A DNA stretch of 64,000 nucleotides from Bathymodiolus brooksi (Eukaryota; Mollusca; Bivalvia; Mytilida; Modiolidae): assembly GCA_963680875.1 (NCBI GenBank), contig OY804589.1, positions 15,296,028-15,360,027 of the forward strand, written 5' to 3'. Below the pieces are notes generated by a model. The model ran no database searches, was not told where the DNA came from, and saw nothing but the letters and a program-made list of their open reading frames with translations. Each line of letters begins with the position of its first letter. Positions within the stretch are counted from its first letter, which is position 1. Positions 44,401-54,979 of this stretch are shown piece after piece. The position numbers and the translations under genes were made by a program.

Positions 44401-47400
44401 TATATAACCTGACTTGTAACAAGAGAAACCTCCGTTCTCCTTTCATGGTATATAACCTGGCTTGTAACAAGAGAAAGCTCCGTTCTCCTTTCATGGTATA
44501 TAACTTGGCTTGTAACAAGAGAAACCTCCGTTCTCTTTTCATGGTATATAACCTGGCTTGTAACAAGAGAAACCTCCGTTCTCCTTTCATGGTATATAAC
44601 CTGGCTTGTAACAAGAGAAACCTTCGTTCTTCTTTCATGGTATATAACCTGGCTTGTAACAAGAGAAACCTCCGTTCTTCTTTCATGGTATATAACCTGG
44701 CTTGTAACAAGAGAAACCTTCGTTCTCCTTTCATGGTATATAACCTGGCTTGTAACAAGAGAAACCTCGTTCTCCTTTCATGGTATATAACCTGGCTTGT
44801 AACAAGAGAAACCAACGTTCTCCTTTCATGGTATATAACCTGGCTTGTAACAAGAGAAACCTCCGTTCTCCTTTCATGGTATATAACCTGGCTTGTAACA
44901 AGAGAAACCTCCGTTCTCCTTTCATGGTATATAACCTGACTTGTAACAAGAGAAACCTCCGTTCTCCTTTCATGGTATATAACCTGGCTTGTAACAAGAG
45001 AAAGCTCCGTTCTCCTTTCATGGTATATAACTTGGCTTGTAACAAGAGAAACCTCCGTTCTCTTTTCATGGTATATAACCTGGCTTGTAACAAGAGAAAC
45101 CTCCGTTCTCCTTTCATGGTATATAACCTGGCTTGTAACAAGAGAAACCTTCGTTCTTCTTTCATGGTATATAACCTGGCTTGTAACAAGAGAAACCTCC
45201 GTTCTTCTTTCATGGTATATAACCTGGCTTGTAACAAGAGAAACCTTCGTTCTCCTTTCATGGTATATAACCTGGCTTGTAACAAGAGAAACCTCGTTCT
45301 CCTTTCATGGTATATAACCTGGCTTGTAACAAGAGAAACCAACGTTCTCCTTTCATGGTATATAACCTGGCTTGTAACAAGAGAAACCTCGTTCTCCTTT
45401 CATGGTATATAACCTGGCTTGTAACAAGAGAAACCTCCGTTCTCCTTTCATGGTATATAACCTGACTTGTAACAAGAGAAACCTCCGTTCTCCTTTCATG
45501 GTATATAACCTGGCTTGTAACAAGAGAAAACTCCGTTCTCCTTTCATGGTATATAACCTGGTTTGTAACAAGAGAAACCTCCGTTCTCTTTTCATGGTAT
45601 ATAACCTGGCTTGTAACAAGAGAAACCTCCGTTCTCCTTTCATGGTATATAACCTGGCTTGTAACAAGAGAAACCTCCGTTCTCCTTTCATGGTATATAA
45701 CCTGGCTTGTAACAAGAGAAACCTCCGTTCTTCTTTCATGGTATATAACCTGGCTTGTAACAAGAGAAACCTCCGTTCTTCTTTCATGGTATATAACCTG
45801 GCTGGTAACAAGAGAAACCTCCGTTCTCCTTTCATGGTATATAACCTGGCTTGTAACAAGAGAAACCTCCGTTCTCTTTTCATGGTATATAACCTGGCTT
45901 GTAACAAGAGAAACCTCCGTTCTTCTTTCATGGTATATAACCTGGCTTGTAACAAGAGAAACCTCCGTTCTTCTTTCATGGTATATAACCTGGCTTGTAA
46001 CAAGAGAAACCTCCGTTCTCCTTTCATGGTATATAACCTGGCTTGTAACAAGAGAAATCTCCGTTCTCCTTTCATGGTATATAACCTGGCTTGTAACAAG
46101 AGAAACCTCCGTTCTCCTTTCATGGTATATAACCTGGCTTGTAACAAGAGAAACCTCCGTTCTCCTTTCATGGTATATAACCTGGCTTGTAACAAGAGAA
46201 ACCTCCGTTCTCTTTTCATGGTATATAACCTGGCTTGTAACAAGAGAAACCTCCGTTCTCCTTTCATGGTATATAACCTGGCTTGTAACAAGAGAAACCT
46301 CCGTTCTCTTTTCATGGTATATAACCTGGCTTGTAACAAGAGAAACCTCCGTTCTCCTTTCATGGTATATAACCTGGCTTGTAACAAGAGAAACCTCCGT
46401 TCTCCTTTCATGGTATATAACCTGGCTTGTAACAAGAGAAACCTCCGTTCTTCTTTCATGGTATATAACCTGGCTTGTAACAAGAGAAACCTCCGTTCTT
46501 CTTTCATGGTATATAACCTGGCTTGTAACAAAAGAAACCTCCGTTCTTTTTTCATGGTATATAACCTGGCTTGTAACAAGAGAAACCTCCGTTCTCTTTT
46601 CATGGTATATAACCTGGCTTGTAACAAGAGAAACCTCCGTTCTCCTTTCATGGTATATAACCTGGCTTGTAACAAGAGAAATCTCCGTTCTCCTTTCATG
46701 GTATATAACCTGGCTTGTAACAAGAGAAACCTCCATTCTCCTTTCATGGTATATAACCTGGCTTGTAACAAGAGAAACCTCCGTTCTCCTTTCATGGTAT
46801 ATAACCTGGCTTGTAACAAGAGAAACCTCCGTTCTCTTTTCATGGTATATAACCTGGCTTGTAACAAGAGAAACCTCCGTTCTCCTTTCATGGTATATAA
46901 CCTGGCTTGTAACAAGAGAAACCTCCGTTCTCTTTTCATGGTATATAACCTGGCTTGTAACAAGAGAAACCTCCGTTCTCCTTTCATGGTATATAACCTG
47001 GCTTGTAACAAGAGAAACCTCCGTTCTCCTTTCATGGTATATAACCTGGCTTGTAACAAGAGAAACCTCCGTTCTTCTTTCCATGGTATATAACCTGGCT
47101 TGTAACAAGAGAAACCTCCGTTCTTCTTTCATGGTATATAACCTGGCTTGTAACAAGAGAAACCTCCGTTCTTCTTTCATGGTATATAACCTGGCTTGTA
47201 ACAAGAGAAACCTCCGTTCTCTTTTCATGGTATATAACCTGGCTTGTAACAAGAGAAACCTCCGTTCTCCTTTCATGGTATATAACCTGGCTTGTAACAA
47301 GAGAAACCTCCGTTCTCCTTTCATGGTATATAACCTGGCTTGTAACAAGAGAAACCTCCGTTCTTTTTTCATGGTATATAACCTGGCTTGTAACAAGAGA

Positions 47401-48313
47401 AACCTCCGTTCTCCTTTCATGGTATATAACCTGGCTTGTAACAAGAGAAACCTCCGTTCTCCTTTCATGGTATATAACCTGGCTTGTAACAAGAGAAACC
47501 TCCGTTCTTCTTTCATGGTATATAACCTGGTTTGTAACAAGAGAAACCTCCGTTCTCCTTTCATGGTATATAACCTGACTTGTAACAAGAGAAACCTTCG
47601 TTCTCCTTTCATGTTATATAACCTGACTTGTAACAAGAGAAACCTCCGTTCTTCTTTCATGGTATATAACCTGGCTTGTAACAAGAGAAACCTCCGTTCT
47701 CCTTTCATGGTATATAACCTGGCTTGTAACAAGAGAAACCTCCGTTCTCCTTTCATGGTATATAACCTGGCTTGTAACAAGAGAAACCTCCGTTCTCCTT
47801 TCATGGTATATAACCTGGCTTGTAACAAGAGAAACCTCCGTTCTTCTTTCATGGTATATAACCTGGCTTGTAACAAGAGAAACCTCCGTTCTCCTTTCAT
47901 GGTATATAACCTGACTTGTAACAAGAGAAACCTCCGTTCTCCTTTCATGGTATATAACCTGGCTTGTAACAAGAGAAAGCTCCGTTCTCCTTTCATGGTA
48001 TATAACTTGGCTTGTAACAAGAGAAACCTCCGTTCTCTTTTCATGGTATATAACCTGGCTTGTAACAAGAGAAACCTCCGTTCTCCTTTCATGGTATATA
48101 ACCTGGCTTGTAACAAGGGAAACCTTCGTTCTTCTTTCATGGTATATAACCTGGCTTGTAACAAGAGAAACCTCCGTTCTTCTTTCATGGTATATAACCT
48201 GGCTTGTAACAAGAGAAACCCGTTCTTCTTTCATGGTATATAACCTGGCTTGTAACAAGAGAAACCTCCGTTCTCCTTTCATGGTATATAACCTGGCTTG
48301 TAACAAGAGAAAC
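38425..48313. repeat. 48-bp minisatellite, ~206 copies, in intron 8
   Basis: The unit is CCTCCGTTCTCCTTTCATGG, TATATAACCTGGCTTGTAAC and AAGAGAAA. Most differences are single bases (GGCTTG, GACTTG or GGTTTG; TCC, TTC or TCT). Because 48 is a multiple of three, both strands keep open frames up to 984 codons, broken only where a unit lost or gained one base (near 39055, 43472, 44768, 45293, 47081). Identical blocks recur at 1295-base spacing (43485 and 44780). The last unit runs directly into a family M copy. Confidence 0.96.
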
Positions 48314-48545
48314 ATGATTGATGCCATCAGTGGAACAGGAACTGATCACTCTTCCGGAGCACAGTTCATCCACAACTTATAATGTAGTTCGGGTTGCTCA
48401 ATATTTAGTTTTCTGTGTAGTAATTTGTAGATTATTGTTTGTCTTTTTTGCCCCTTTCTTCTGGCCATTGTCATGTATATCTATCCTTCTTCGAATTACG
48501 GCTTCTGATTACTCCTTTTGTATCTTCAGAGTTTTCGTCTGGCTC
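48313..48545 (+). repeat. Family M copy, source of the 48-bp array
   Basis: Directly after the last array unit it continues ATGATTGATGCCATCAGTGG, ACTCTTCCGGAGCACAG, TTCGGGTTGCTCAATATTTA and TTCTGATTACTCCTTTTGTA. In other copies the sequence just upstream of this point (CATGGCTTATCACCAGGTTC, TGTAACAAGAGTAAC) corresponds to the array unit. Confidence 0.75.
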
Positions 48546-48659
48546 TAGTTATCCACAAAAACATCTAAATATCACAGAGAAGCGAATCGGACACATGACA
48601 ACAAGACGTATGCATTCCTAAAGCGCTAGACATATACATATAATTATATAAAGTGTTAC

Positions 48660-48778
48660 TTAGTGGCCGAGTGGTCTAGTGCGCTTGACATAATGCTCGC
48701 GATTGGTGTTGTGGTGTATCAAAGGTGTCAGTTCGAATCCTGTCGAGGGAGGGAAAACATTGTCAGATCAAAAATTAT
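48660..48778 (+). mobile_element. tRNA-like SINE head (SINE-C) or tRNA pseudogene
   Basis: It has an A-box-like TGGCCGAGTGGTCTAGTGCG and a B-box-like AGTTCGAATCCTG, spaced as in a tRNA with a long variable arm. It has no clean acceptor-stem pairing and continues into GGGAGGGAAAACATTGTCAG, so it is more likely a SINE than a functional tRNA gene. Confidence 0.6.
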
Positions 48779-48794
48779 ATACAGTTTTTGTAGT

Positions 48795-49130
48795 AATTCA
48801 AATTCAAATTCAAAATTTTATTGTCATTAAACAATACAGTTTGTGACAATTATACAAATTATACAAATAAACATGTAACAAAGAGAACATAAAACCTACA
48901 TTTTCAAGTAAATATGTTAGGAGTCCCCTGTCCTCAGTTCTAATGACTTCTTTTTTAAAAAGGAACCCAGTTTATTTACTTGAGATGGTGTTGATGGGTT
49001 TAAAATATATGAAAGTTTTTCTGATTCTGATAAGTTATTAAAAATTTGATTTTCGTTGTTCAAAATGTTTAAAAAAGAAGACCTCAATTCAGAGTAATAA
49101 ACGGAAGAGATAGACCACTTTATGAACAAA
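48795..49130 (-). mobile_element. 5'-truncated LINE 3' end with AATTTG-type tail
   Basis: The minus strand from 49129 to 48917 encodes 70 residues ending KSLELRTGDS, with FNNLSESEKLSYILNPST upstream. This resembles the extreme C-terminus of LINE polyproteins. It is followed by a short 3' region, AATAAAATTTTGAATTTG and a short tandem tail (TTTGAA)n at 48797-48818. Reverse-transcriptase motifs are absent, so it is a dead fragment. Confidence 0.6.
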
Positions 49131-49262
49131 TAACCTTTATAATGCTATGGATATCCATCATATTACAAACAAATAACCTTTATAATGCTATGGATATCCA
49201 TCATATTACAAACAAATAACCTTTAACTTTTATAATGCTATGGATATCCATCATATTATAAA
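49131..49262. repeat. 43-bp tandem repeat, 3 copies
   Basis: AACCTTTATAATGCTATGGA, TATCCATCATATTAC and AAACAAAT repeat three times; the last unit has a small insertion (AACTTT). Confidence 0.88.
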
Positions 49263-49751
49263 AACTTTTGCGATAAAACGACCATTCTAAATTATAATGG
49301 TTGATTGTATATATTAAAAAAAATTCTGATTGCTGTTTTTGGTTTCGTCAAACTCTTCTTATCGTTAAACACATTTCTGACTTCCAACGAGCTTTTTCTA
49401 CGAGAATACACTCAGAAATAATTTGACATGTTGATCTGAACTTTAGAAACCCAACGATGACCAAGAATTTGAAACCCAAGATATTAACTCACTTTTATAT
49501 GAAAATAAAAGCTCTGAAGAACTGTAAGTCTGAGTAAAGTCATATAACAAATAAAATGAAAAATAGAAAAACCACACTGTAGGAAAAATTCCAAAATCAA
49601 ATATTAAAATCTTTAGAAAGAGGCAAACACGATACCCCTTGCACACAAATACATGACCGATCACATTCCTCACCTTGTACAGACACTTAAAATATTAGTT
49701 TTATGGCCCAACCATTCCTTCTTAAAACCGATGTAAAATCTCTCATTGCAG
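49263..49751 (+). other. End of intron 8
   Basis: AT-rich, no element recognised. It ends in TCTCTCATTGCAG. Confidence 0.6.
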
Positions 49752-49921
49752 GTGTCATTACCAGATTATGTAAATACAGATAGTTCAATATGTGTTGGGA
49801 TTACCCTAGCAAATAGAGGATTCGCATCGCCATTTAGACAATATAACGTATCCCTTATTCTTCAAGATGCATCGAATCAGAGGTTATTATTTCCAAGATA
49901 TGATTTTTTAGCATGTAGTAG
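49752..49921 (+). CDS. DUF4874/DUF4832-like gene, exon 9 (residues 314-370)
   Basis: Phase 0 start, donor TAG|GTAAAC. It reads VSLPDYVNTDSSICVGITLA, then NRGFASPFRQYNVSLILQDA, then SNQRLLFPRYDFLACS, and splits a Ser codon. The segment ITLANRGFASPF (330-341) followed by a V-x-L-I-L strand is the hallmark of DUF4832, where members have L-x-N-x-G-x-A-x-P. Asn345-Val-Ser is a glycosylation sequon. The phase match across the 11.6-kb intron shows that the satellite has not broken the gene model. Confidence 0.92.
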
Positions 49922-50583
49922 GTAAACATGAAGATCCCCGTTCATATGTACACAACGGGTGCCACTAGTCTTCCTAAGCACATGGCTTCTTCCCCGGTGT
50001 TAAGCGGGGTTCGTATTGCCCAATCTTTAGTAGATCTTCGTTCACATGTAGAAGTGTCCATGCATGTTCAAGATTACTTAAGAATTTCTAGCATTCGATG
50101 TTCCCATGACAATATTTCTATGCTTTCACCAGTTAACAGTAGTTTCAAATCACACCGGGAATGTTTCTTTGCTCATGATGAAAACGAAGTCACATGTTCT
50201 TACATGTGGCATACGTAACACGAGAATCCCTGGAGATATTTTCTTTCATATCTGTATTTATAAAATATTATCATTGTTATAATTTTGCATTGGTTGAAAT
50301 CAAGCAAGAAGAATGAAATGGTACATAATAAAAATGTAGACATATATTTTAGTTCGCACAATGTGTTCCTGCAATAACTAGTGCATTTTCAAATAATTTA
50401 ATTTGATTTGAATACTGCAATCTGATTGGCTAATTCGCCTGGAGAAAATTTTGGTTATACTTGATAACCTGGGTTGGGATTGTGACGTCACCAACGTGTT
50501 CATCCGCCAACGACAAATTCAAATAATCACATGAAATATCGTAATTAAAATCGAGGAATCATTCACATTTTTTGTGAAAATTG

Positions 50584-50684
50584 AATTATAAGGAATATTT
50601 GAAATTGGTGAACAGGTTATACTTGTATAACCTGGTTTGGGTCAACCTGTTCAACAATTTCAAATACAATGTAATCCTTAATTA
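50584..50684. repeat. Foldback palindrome, ~35-bp arms
   Basis: The left arm AATTATAAGGAATATTTG, AAATTGGTGAACAGGTT is mirrored by AACCTGTTCAACAATTTC, AAATACAATGTAATCCTTAA. An inner AGGTTATACTTGTATAACCT hairpin sits between them. A related GGTTATACTTGATAACC hairpin lies upstream at about 50452-50470. Confidence 0.7.
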
Positions 50685-50867
50685 TATTATGAATGTATTG
50701 AAATAACGTAGATATCAAATTCAGCTCCTGGAATAACCTTCATATAGAGCACAGTCACAACGATTGGAGAGCCAAACAGTTTAAACAGTATTTGATAGCA
50801 AGAAAACAAAAGGCCCCTAACAGGATAGACAAAATCAGTAATAATATTGTTCACATTTTTTTTTATA

Positions 50868-51000
50868 AAGGTTAGGGTTATGATGTTTACCGCCACTTTC
50901 AACAATATTTTAGTCATATCGTGGTGGTCAGTTTTATTGGTGGAGGCAACCGGAGTACCCGGAGAAATCCACCGACCAGTCCCAAGTCACTTTTTTTTAA
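50868..51000 (-). mobile_element. SINE-A, 3' part
   Basis: On the plus strand: GATGTTTACCGCCACTTTCA, ATCGTGGTGGTCAGTTTTAT and TACCCGGAGAAATCCACCGA, ending at a T-run. The head is absent. Confidence 0.75.
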
Positions 51001-51073
51001 GAGCGTTGATATCATTATAAATGTACAGATAATTTTAGACCTAAAATCTTAATAATTTATTCTCGTATTCAAG

Positions 51074-51191
51074 TATTGCGTATGAAGCTAAAATAGATAC
51101 AGACACAAGAAAATGGCTGTCTGGGATAAAAATAGATTTGACAACATCATTTCAACTTCCACAGAATACACGGCCAGCTACAAGTTATCAG
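51074..51191 (+). CDS. DUF4874/DUF4832-like gene, exon 10 (residues 370-409)
   Basis: The acceptor is TTCTCGTATTCAAG and the donor CAG|GTACAT. It completes Ser370 and reads IAYEAKIDTDTRKWLSGIKI, then DLTTSFQLPQNTRPATSYQ. The DTRKWLSG motif (380-387) followed by a long beta-rich stretch with LPxN fits DUF4832, where a D-x-R-x-W segment precedes the last strands. Ends in phase 0. Confidence 0.9.
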
Positions 51192-51310
51192 GTACATTCT
51201 TTAGCTTCACGTGTATTTAGCTATTCCATCTAGGCATCGTGACCGCATCAGTGGTATAACTATTATCGTGTTTACTGGAATGCGTTGATCATGGGTTCGA
51301 TCCCCACTCG

Positions 51311-51425
51311 GGTTAGGGAAAAGGGTTATGATGTTTAACGCCACTTTTGACAAAATTTCAGTTATATTGTGGCGGTCAGATTTTTTGGTGGAGTACCCAG
51401 AGAAACCCACATATTGTTTTATCGA
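51311..51425 (-). mobile_element. SINE-A, 3' part
   Basis: On the plus strand: GATGTTTAACGCCACTTTTG, CAGTTATATTGTGGCGGTCA and GAGTACCCAGAGAAACCCAC. Confidence 0.75.
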
Positions 51426-51485
51426 ATGGACTTCGAAATCGGTCGGGTAAACCCAAAGACTGTAACCATGGTATTTACTGCTTCT

Positions 51486-51740
51486 ACGGTAAGCACGCAG
51501 CTTTAACGAATCAGAGTAAAGACTTGTTAGCTCGGGATCAGGATAATGTGTCCGAGTGGGGCGACATGTCTACCAATAGACTGTTGTTTCAGTAAGCTAT
51601 CACTATAAAGATCCAATAAAGCGTGTTGGTCTACTATAAACCGAACATCACTATTATCATCTCATTGAACATAACTTGTTCTCGACATGATATAGCTAAG
51701 CATTATGCTAACTTTGCGTTAAACAACAATTACTCAATAA
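51486..51740 (+). mobile_element. SINE-B copy
   Basis: It shares TTGTTAGCTCGGGATCAGGA, GGGGCGACATGTCTACC and GTTTCAGTAAGCTATCACTA with 19865-20094. It ends with a CATGATATAGCTAAGCATTA / TGCGTTAAACAACAATTACT tail. Confidence 0.6.
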
Positions 51741-51957
51741 ATCACCAACAGTTGGTACATTTTATTATAAATACAGTATCGGACTTCGATAAGACAATTC
51801 TGTATAGAAACAAAAACAGAGCACCTATATAAAATAATACATTTAACAAAACAAAAAAAGACGAAGTAAAATAGCAAAGTTTCAATAATTTTTTTTTATT
51901 TTACTGAAAGCATTACATATCATTGTTATAAAGATAACCTACCAGTATCAATTTTTC

Positions 51958-52242
51958 GAGGGCCCGGGTGGCTCAATGAGTTAGATTACCTAACAACTCG
52001 TACAAGCCTATCACCAGTACGGCGTGGGTTCGCGCCCGGCTTTGTAAATTACAAAAAGGGTGCATTCGACTCGCAGCCGCAAGTGATAAAGTTTACCAGT
52101 TGCTTGCTCATGGTCGGTGGTTCTCTCCGGGTACTCCGGCTTCTTCCATCACTAAAACTGGTCGCCATGATATAGCTGAAATATTGCTGAAAGTGGCGTT
52201 AAACACCAAAAATCAATCAATCAATCAATCAATCAATTTTTC
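51958..52242 (+). mobile_element. SINE-A, full length, with 11-bp target duplication
   Basis: The tRNA-like head begins GAGGGCCCGGGTGGCTCAAT, includes CGTGGGTTCGCGCCCGGC as B box, and ends in AAAGTGGCGTTAAACACC and six AATC units. ATCAATTTTTC flanks both sides (51947-51957 and 52232-52242), the signature of target-primed reverse transcription. It is the best-preserved copy and probably the youngest here. Confidence 0.9.
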
Positions 52243-52344
52243 TTTAAAAATATCTCAATCCAATTATGATGTTTTATTGAGAATAAAAGATATATATATA
52301 TATATATAACAATGATGTTATTATCTAGTAAATAACAAAATAAA

Positions 52345-52515
52345 TGTACGTAGAGAATACCGAAGAGGCAATCAACAATCCAGAGAAACTGGCAACATTG
52401 AGTATACAAGACACAGGACAAAGACAAACAAAGCAAAAGCAAACACCCCACAACACAAAAAACTAAACAGATGAGCACCACGGATTCCATCAAAGGGCGG
52501 AACCGAAGTGCTCGC
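52345..52515 (-). repeat. Family M copy, unexpanded relative of 60205-60780
   Basis: AATCCAGAGAAACTGGCAAC, ATTGAGTATACAAGACACAG, GACAAAGACAAACAAAGC, ending GATGAGCACCACGGATTCC. The same order surrounds the 22-bp array at 60262, so this copy shows the state before expansion. Confidence 0.65.
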
Positions 52516-52712
52516 AGATTTTGATTTGATTTGATTTTATTTATTGTGCTTAACGCCACTTTCAGCAATATTTCAGCTATATCATGGCGACCAGTTTTAG
52601 TGGTGGACGAAGCCGGAGTACCCGGAGAGAACCACCGACCATGGGCAAGCAACTGGTAAACTTTATCACTTGCGGCTGCGAGTCGAGTGCACCATTTTTT
52701 GTAATTTAAAAT
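52515..52712 (-). mobile_element. SINE-A, 5'-truncated
   Basis: On the plus strand: GATTTTATTTATTGTGCTTA, ACGCCACTTTCAGCAATATT and GGCTGCGAGTCGAGTGCACC, ending at TTTGTAATTTAAA. The tRNA-like head is missing. Confidence 0.8.
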
Positions 52713-52849
52713 ACATCCGCCGTGTTACTCATAGAGTCTATAGACGTGATGGGCATCACATTATTAGATATTTTATTATGTTGTTTTCTGGGATTGTAGC
52801 AATACATGGTGGAAAAAATGACTTAATGACTAACCAGTCACAGTCCTTT

Positions 52850-52930
52850 TTTAATGAACAGAACAGAACAGAATTTTTATTGGTGTGAAATCCATATACA
52901 AAGGATTGTTACCAAAACAACACATTAAAT
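52850..52930 (-). mobile_element. Possible LINE 3' end
   Basis: GAACAGAACAGAACAGAATT followed by TTTATTGGTGTGAAATCC has the look of a reverse-complemented retroposon tail. This is a weak call. Confidence 0.3.
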
Positions 52931-53351
52931 ACAAAACAAAGAAACTGTTAAATGCAATCAAACTACATATACATGTTTGAAACGTATTTTGTATGAGGAG
53001 GTGGTACATTTTAAATATGATTTAAATATCAATCAAAATAAAACATATAATAGCGATCTATATTTTCATGAAACTATTACCTTGTGCAATGAATTGCCAT
53101 CATTTTTTTAACAATACACAAAAATATCCTTTGCAGAAATATTAAAAATTATTTATCAATCAACTCATTTCTCTTATTATACATTTCGTTTACTCCCCTC
53201 ACAATAACTTCTACAATATCATATTCTTAATGTGATCAACAAACAAATGTCTGTTGCAACTTGTTGTAGAGTTTTAGTTAGAAAATGACTGCAACAACCA
53301 ACGTTTTTATATCATATATGTAAATATGTTTTTCATCTTCATTTTTTATAG

Positions 53352-53471
53352 GTTTATTTAAAAATTTCTGAACCAAAGTTAGAGACTGATACTAATTACT
53401 ATGTTTTAATGTCCAATTCAAATCCGAATCTTGCTACAGCGAACGGCCTGAACAACATTGGATCTTTTCAG
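53352..53471 (+). CDS. DUF4874/DUF4832-like gene, exon 11 (residues 410-449)
   Basis: The acceptor is CATTTTTTATAG and the donor CAG|GTAAAT; phase 0 at both ends, 40 codons. It reads VYLKISEPKLETDTNYYVLM, then SNSNPNLATANGLNNIGSFQ. The Y-x-L-x-I strand, the L-x-x-x-x-x-Y-x-V strand and the closing Asn/Gly-rich segment match the end of a beta-sandwich domain. Residues 440-449 correspond to the NGLNxIGxF stretch usually found close to the C-terminus of DUF4832 proteins. Confidence 0.9.
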
Positions 53472-53504
53472 GTAAATCAACGTGGACTGTATAAATAATG
53501 ATTA

Positions 53505-53630
53505 AATCGACTGAAAGAGAAAGATGAAACAATGATCTACAAAACACTACACAGGAAACTAAACATTGGGCAACTTGAGCCTCACAAACAATTGACGCCC
53601 GTCGTGTGTGTATGTCGTAATGTGATTATA
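53505..53630 (-). repeat. Family M fragment
   Basis: GATGAAACAATGATCTACAA, AACACTACACAGGAAACTAA and then GCCCGTCGTGTGTGTATG, so the core is deleted between tail and head. It abuts the 48-bp array at 53636. Confidence 0.55.
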
Positions 53631-53635
53631 GGTTA

Positions 53636-54979
53636 AATAGTTCTACTGTTATTGTGGATGGAGAGGGAAACTCCATTATCAAACATAGTTCTATTGTTAT
53701 TGTGGATGGAGAGGGAAACTCCATTATCAAACATAGTTCTATTGTTATTGTGGATGGAGAGGGAAACTCCATTATCAAACATAGTTCTATTGTTATTGTG
53801 GATGGAGAGGGAAACTCCATTATCAAACATAGTTCTATTGTTATTGTGGATGGAGAGGGAAACTCCATTATCAAACATAGTTCTATTGTTATTGTGGATG
53901 GAGAGGGAAACTCCATTATCAAACATAGTTCTATTGTTATTGTGGATGGAGAGGGAAACTCCATTATCAAACATAGTTCTATTGTTATTGTGGATGGAGA
54001 GGGAAACTCCATTATCAAACATAGTTCTATTGTTATTGTGGATGGAGAGGGAAACTCCATTATCAAACATAGTTCTATTGTTATTGTGGATGGAGAGGGA
54101 AACTCCATTATCAAACATAGTTCTATTGTTATTGTGGATGGAGAGGGAAACTCCATTATCAAACATAGTTCTATTGTTATTGTGGATGGAGAGGGAAACT
54201 CCATTATCAAACATAGTTCTATTGTTATTGTGGATGGAGAGGGAAACTCCATTATCAAACATAGTTCTATTGTTATTGTGGATGGAGAGGGAAACTCCAT
54301 TATCAAACATAGTTCTATTGTTATTGTGGATGGAGAGGGAAACTCCATTATCAAACATAGTTCTATTGTTATTGTGGATGGAGAGGGAAACTCCATTATC
54401 AAACATAGTTCTATTGTTATTGTGGATGGAGAGGGAAACTCCATTATCAAACATAGTTCTATTGTTATTGTGGATGGAGAGGGAAACTCCATTATCAAAC
54501 ATAGTTCTATTGTTATTGTGGATGGAGAGGGAAACTCCATTATCAAACACAGTTCTATTGTTATTGTGGATGGAGAGGGAAACTCCATTATCAAACATAG
54601 TTCTATTGTTATTGTGGATGGAGAGGGAAACTCCATTATCAAACATAGTTCTATTGTTATTGTGGATGGAGAGGGAAACTCCATTATCAAACATAGTTCT
54701 ATTGTTATTGTGGATGGAGAGGGAAACTCCATTATCAAACATAGTTCTATTGTTATTGTGGATGGAGAGGGAAACTCCATTATCAAACATAGTTCTATTG
54801 TTATTGTGGATGGAGAGGGAAACTCCATTATCAAACAGTTCTATTGTTATTGTGGATGGAGAGGGAAACTCCATTATCAAACATAGTTCTATTGTTATTG
54901 TGGATGGAGAGGGAAACTCCATTATCAAACATAGTTCTATTGTTATTGTGAATGGAGAGGGAAACTCCATTATCAAACC
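53636..54979. repeat. 48-bp minisatellite, ~28 near-identical copies, in intron 11
   Basis: The unit is TAGTTCTATTGTTATTGTGG, ATGGAGAGGGAAACTCCATT, ATCAAACA. It is far more uniform than the other arrays: only a CTACTG start, one ACACAG variant (about 54549), a 4-base deletion near 54837 and GTGAATGG in the last unit were noticed. It is unrelated in sequence to the other 48-bp array. Open frames of more than 400 codons on both strands are artefacts. Confidence 0.96.

Larger units (their letters stand above)
49922..51073 (+). other. Intron 9
   Basis: It contains a family M fragment at about 49950-50045 (CACAACGGGTGCCACTAGTC), a foldback at 50584-50684, a family N fragment at about 50700-50860 and a SINE-A piece at 50868-51000. 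Confidence 0.6.
51192..53351 (+). other. Intron 10, SINE-rich
   Basis: It holds SINE-A copies at 51311-51425, 51958-52242 and 52515-52712, SINE-B at 51486-51740, a family M piece at 52345-52515 and a possible LINE tail at 52850-52930. From 52930 to 53351 nothing was recognised. Confidence 0.65.

Noticed and set aside
38376..48373. Long frames such as 984 codons at 45258-48212 (minus) and 738 codons at 39214-41430 (plus)
   Set aside because: They arise from the 48-bp satellite in intron 8. Frames exist on both strands over the same bases and end only where a unit gains or loses one base.
48660..48778. Functional tRNA gene
   Set aside because: A- and B-box-like motifs are present but the acceptor stem does not pair well and the sequence continues as a SINE body.
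49928..50218. 96-codon plus-strand frame directly after exon 9
   Set aside because: Starts in a family M fragment in a different phase from exon 9; the GTAAAC donor and exon 10 in the correct phase explain the region better.
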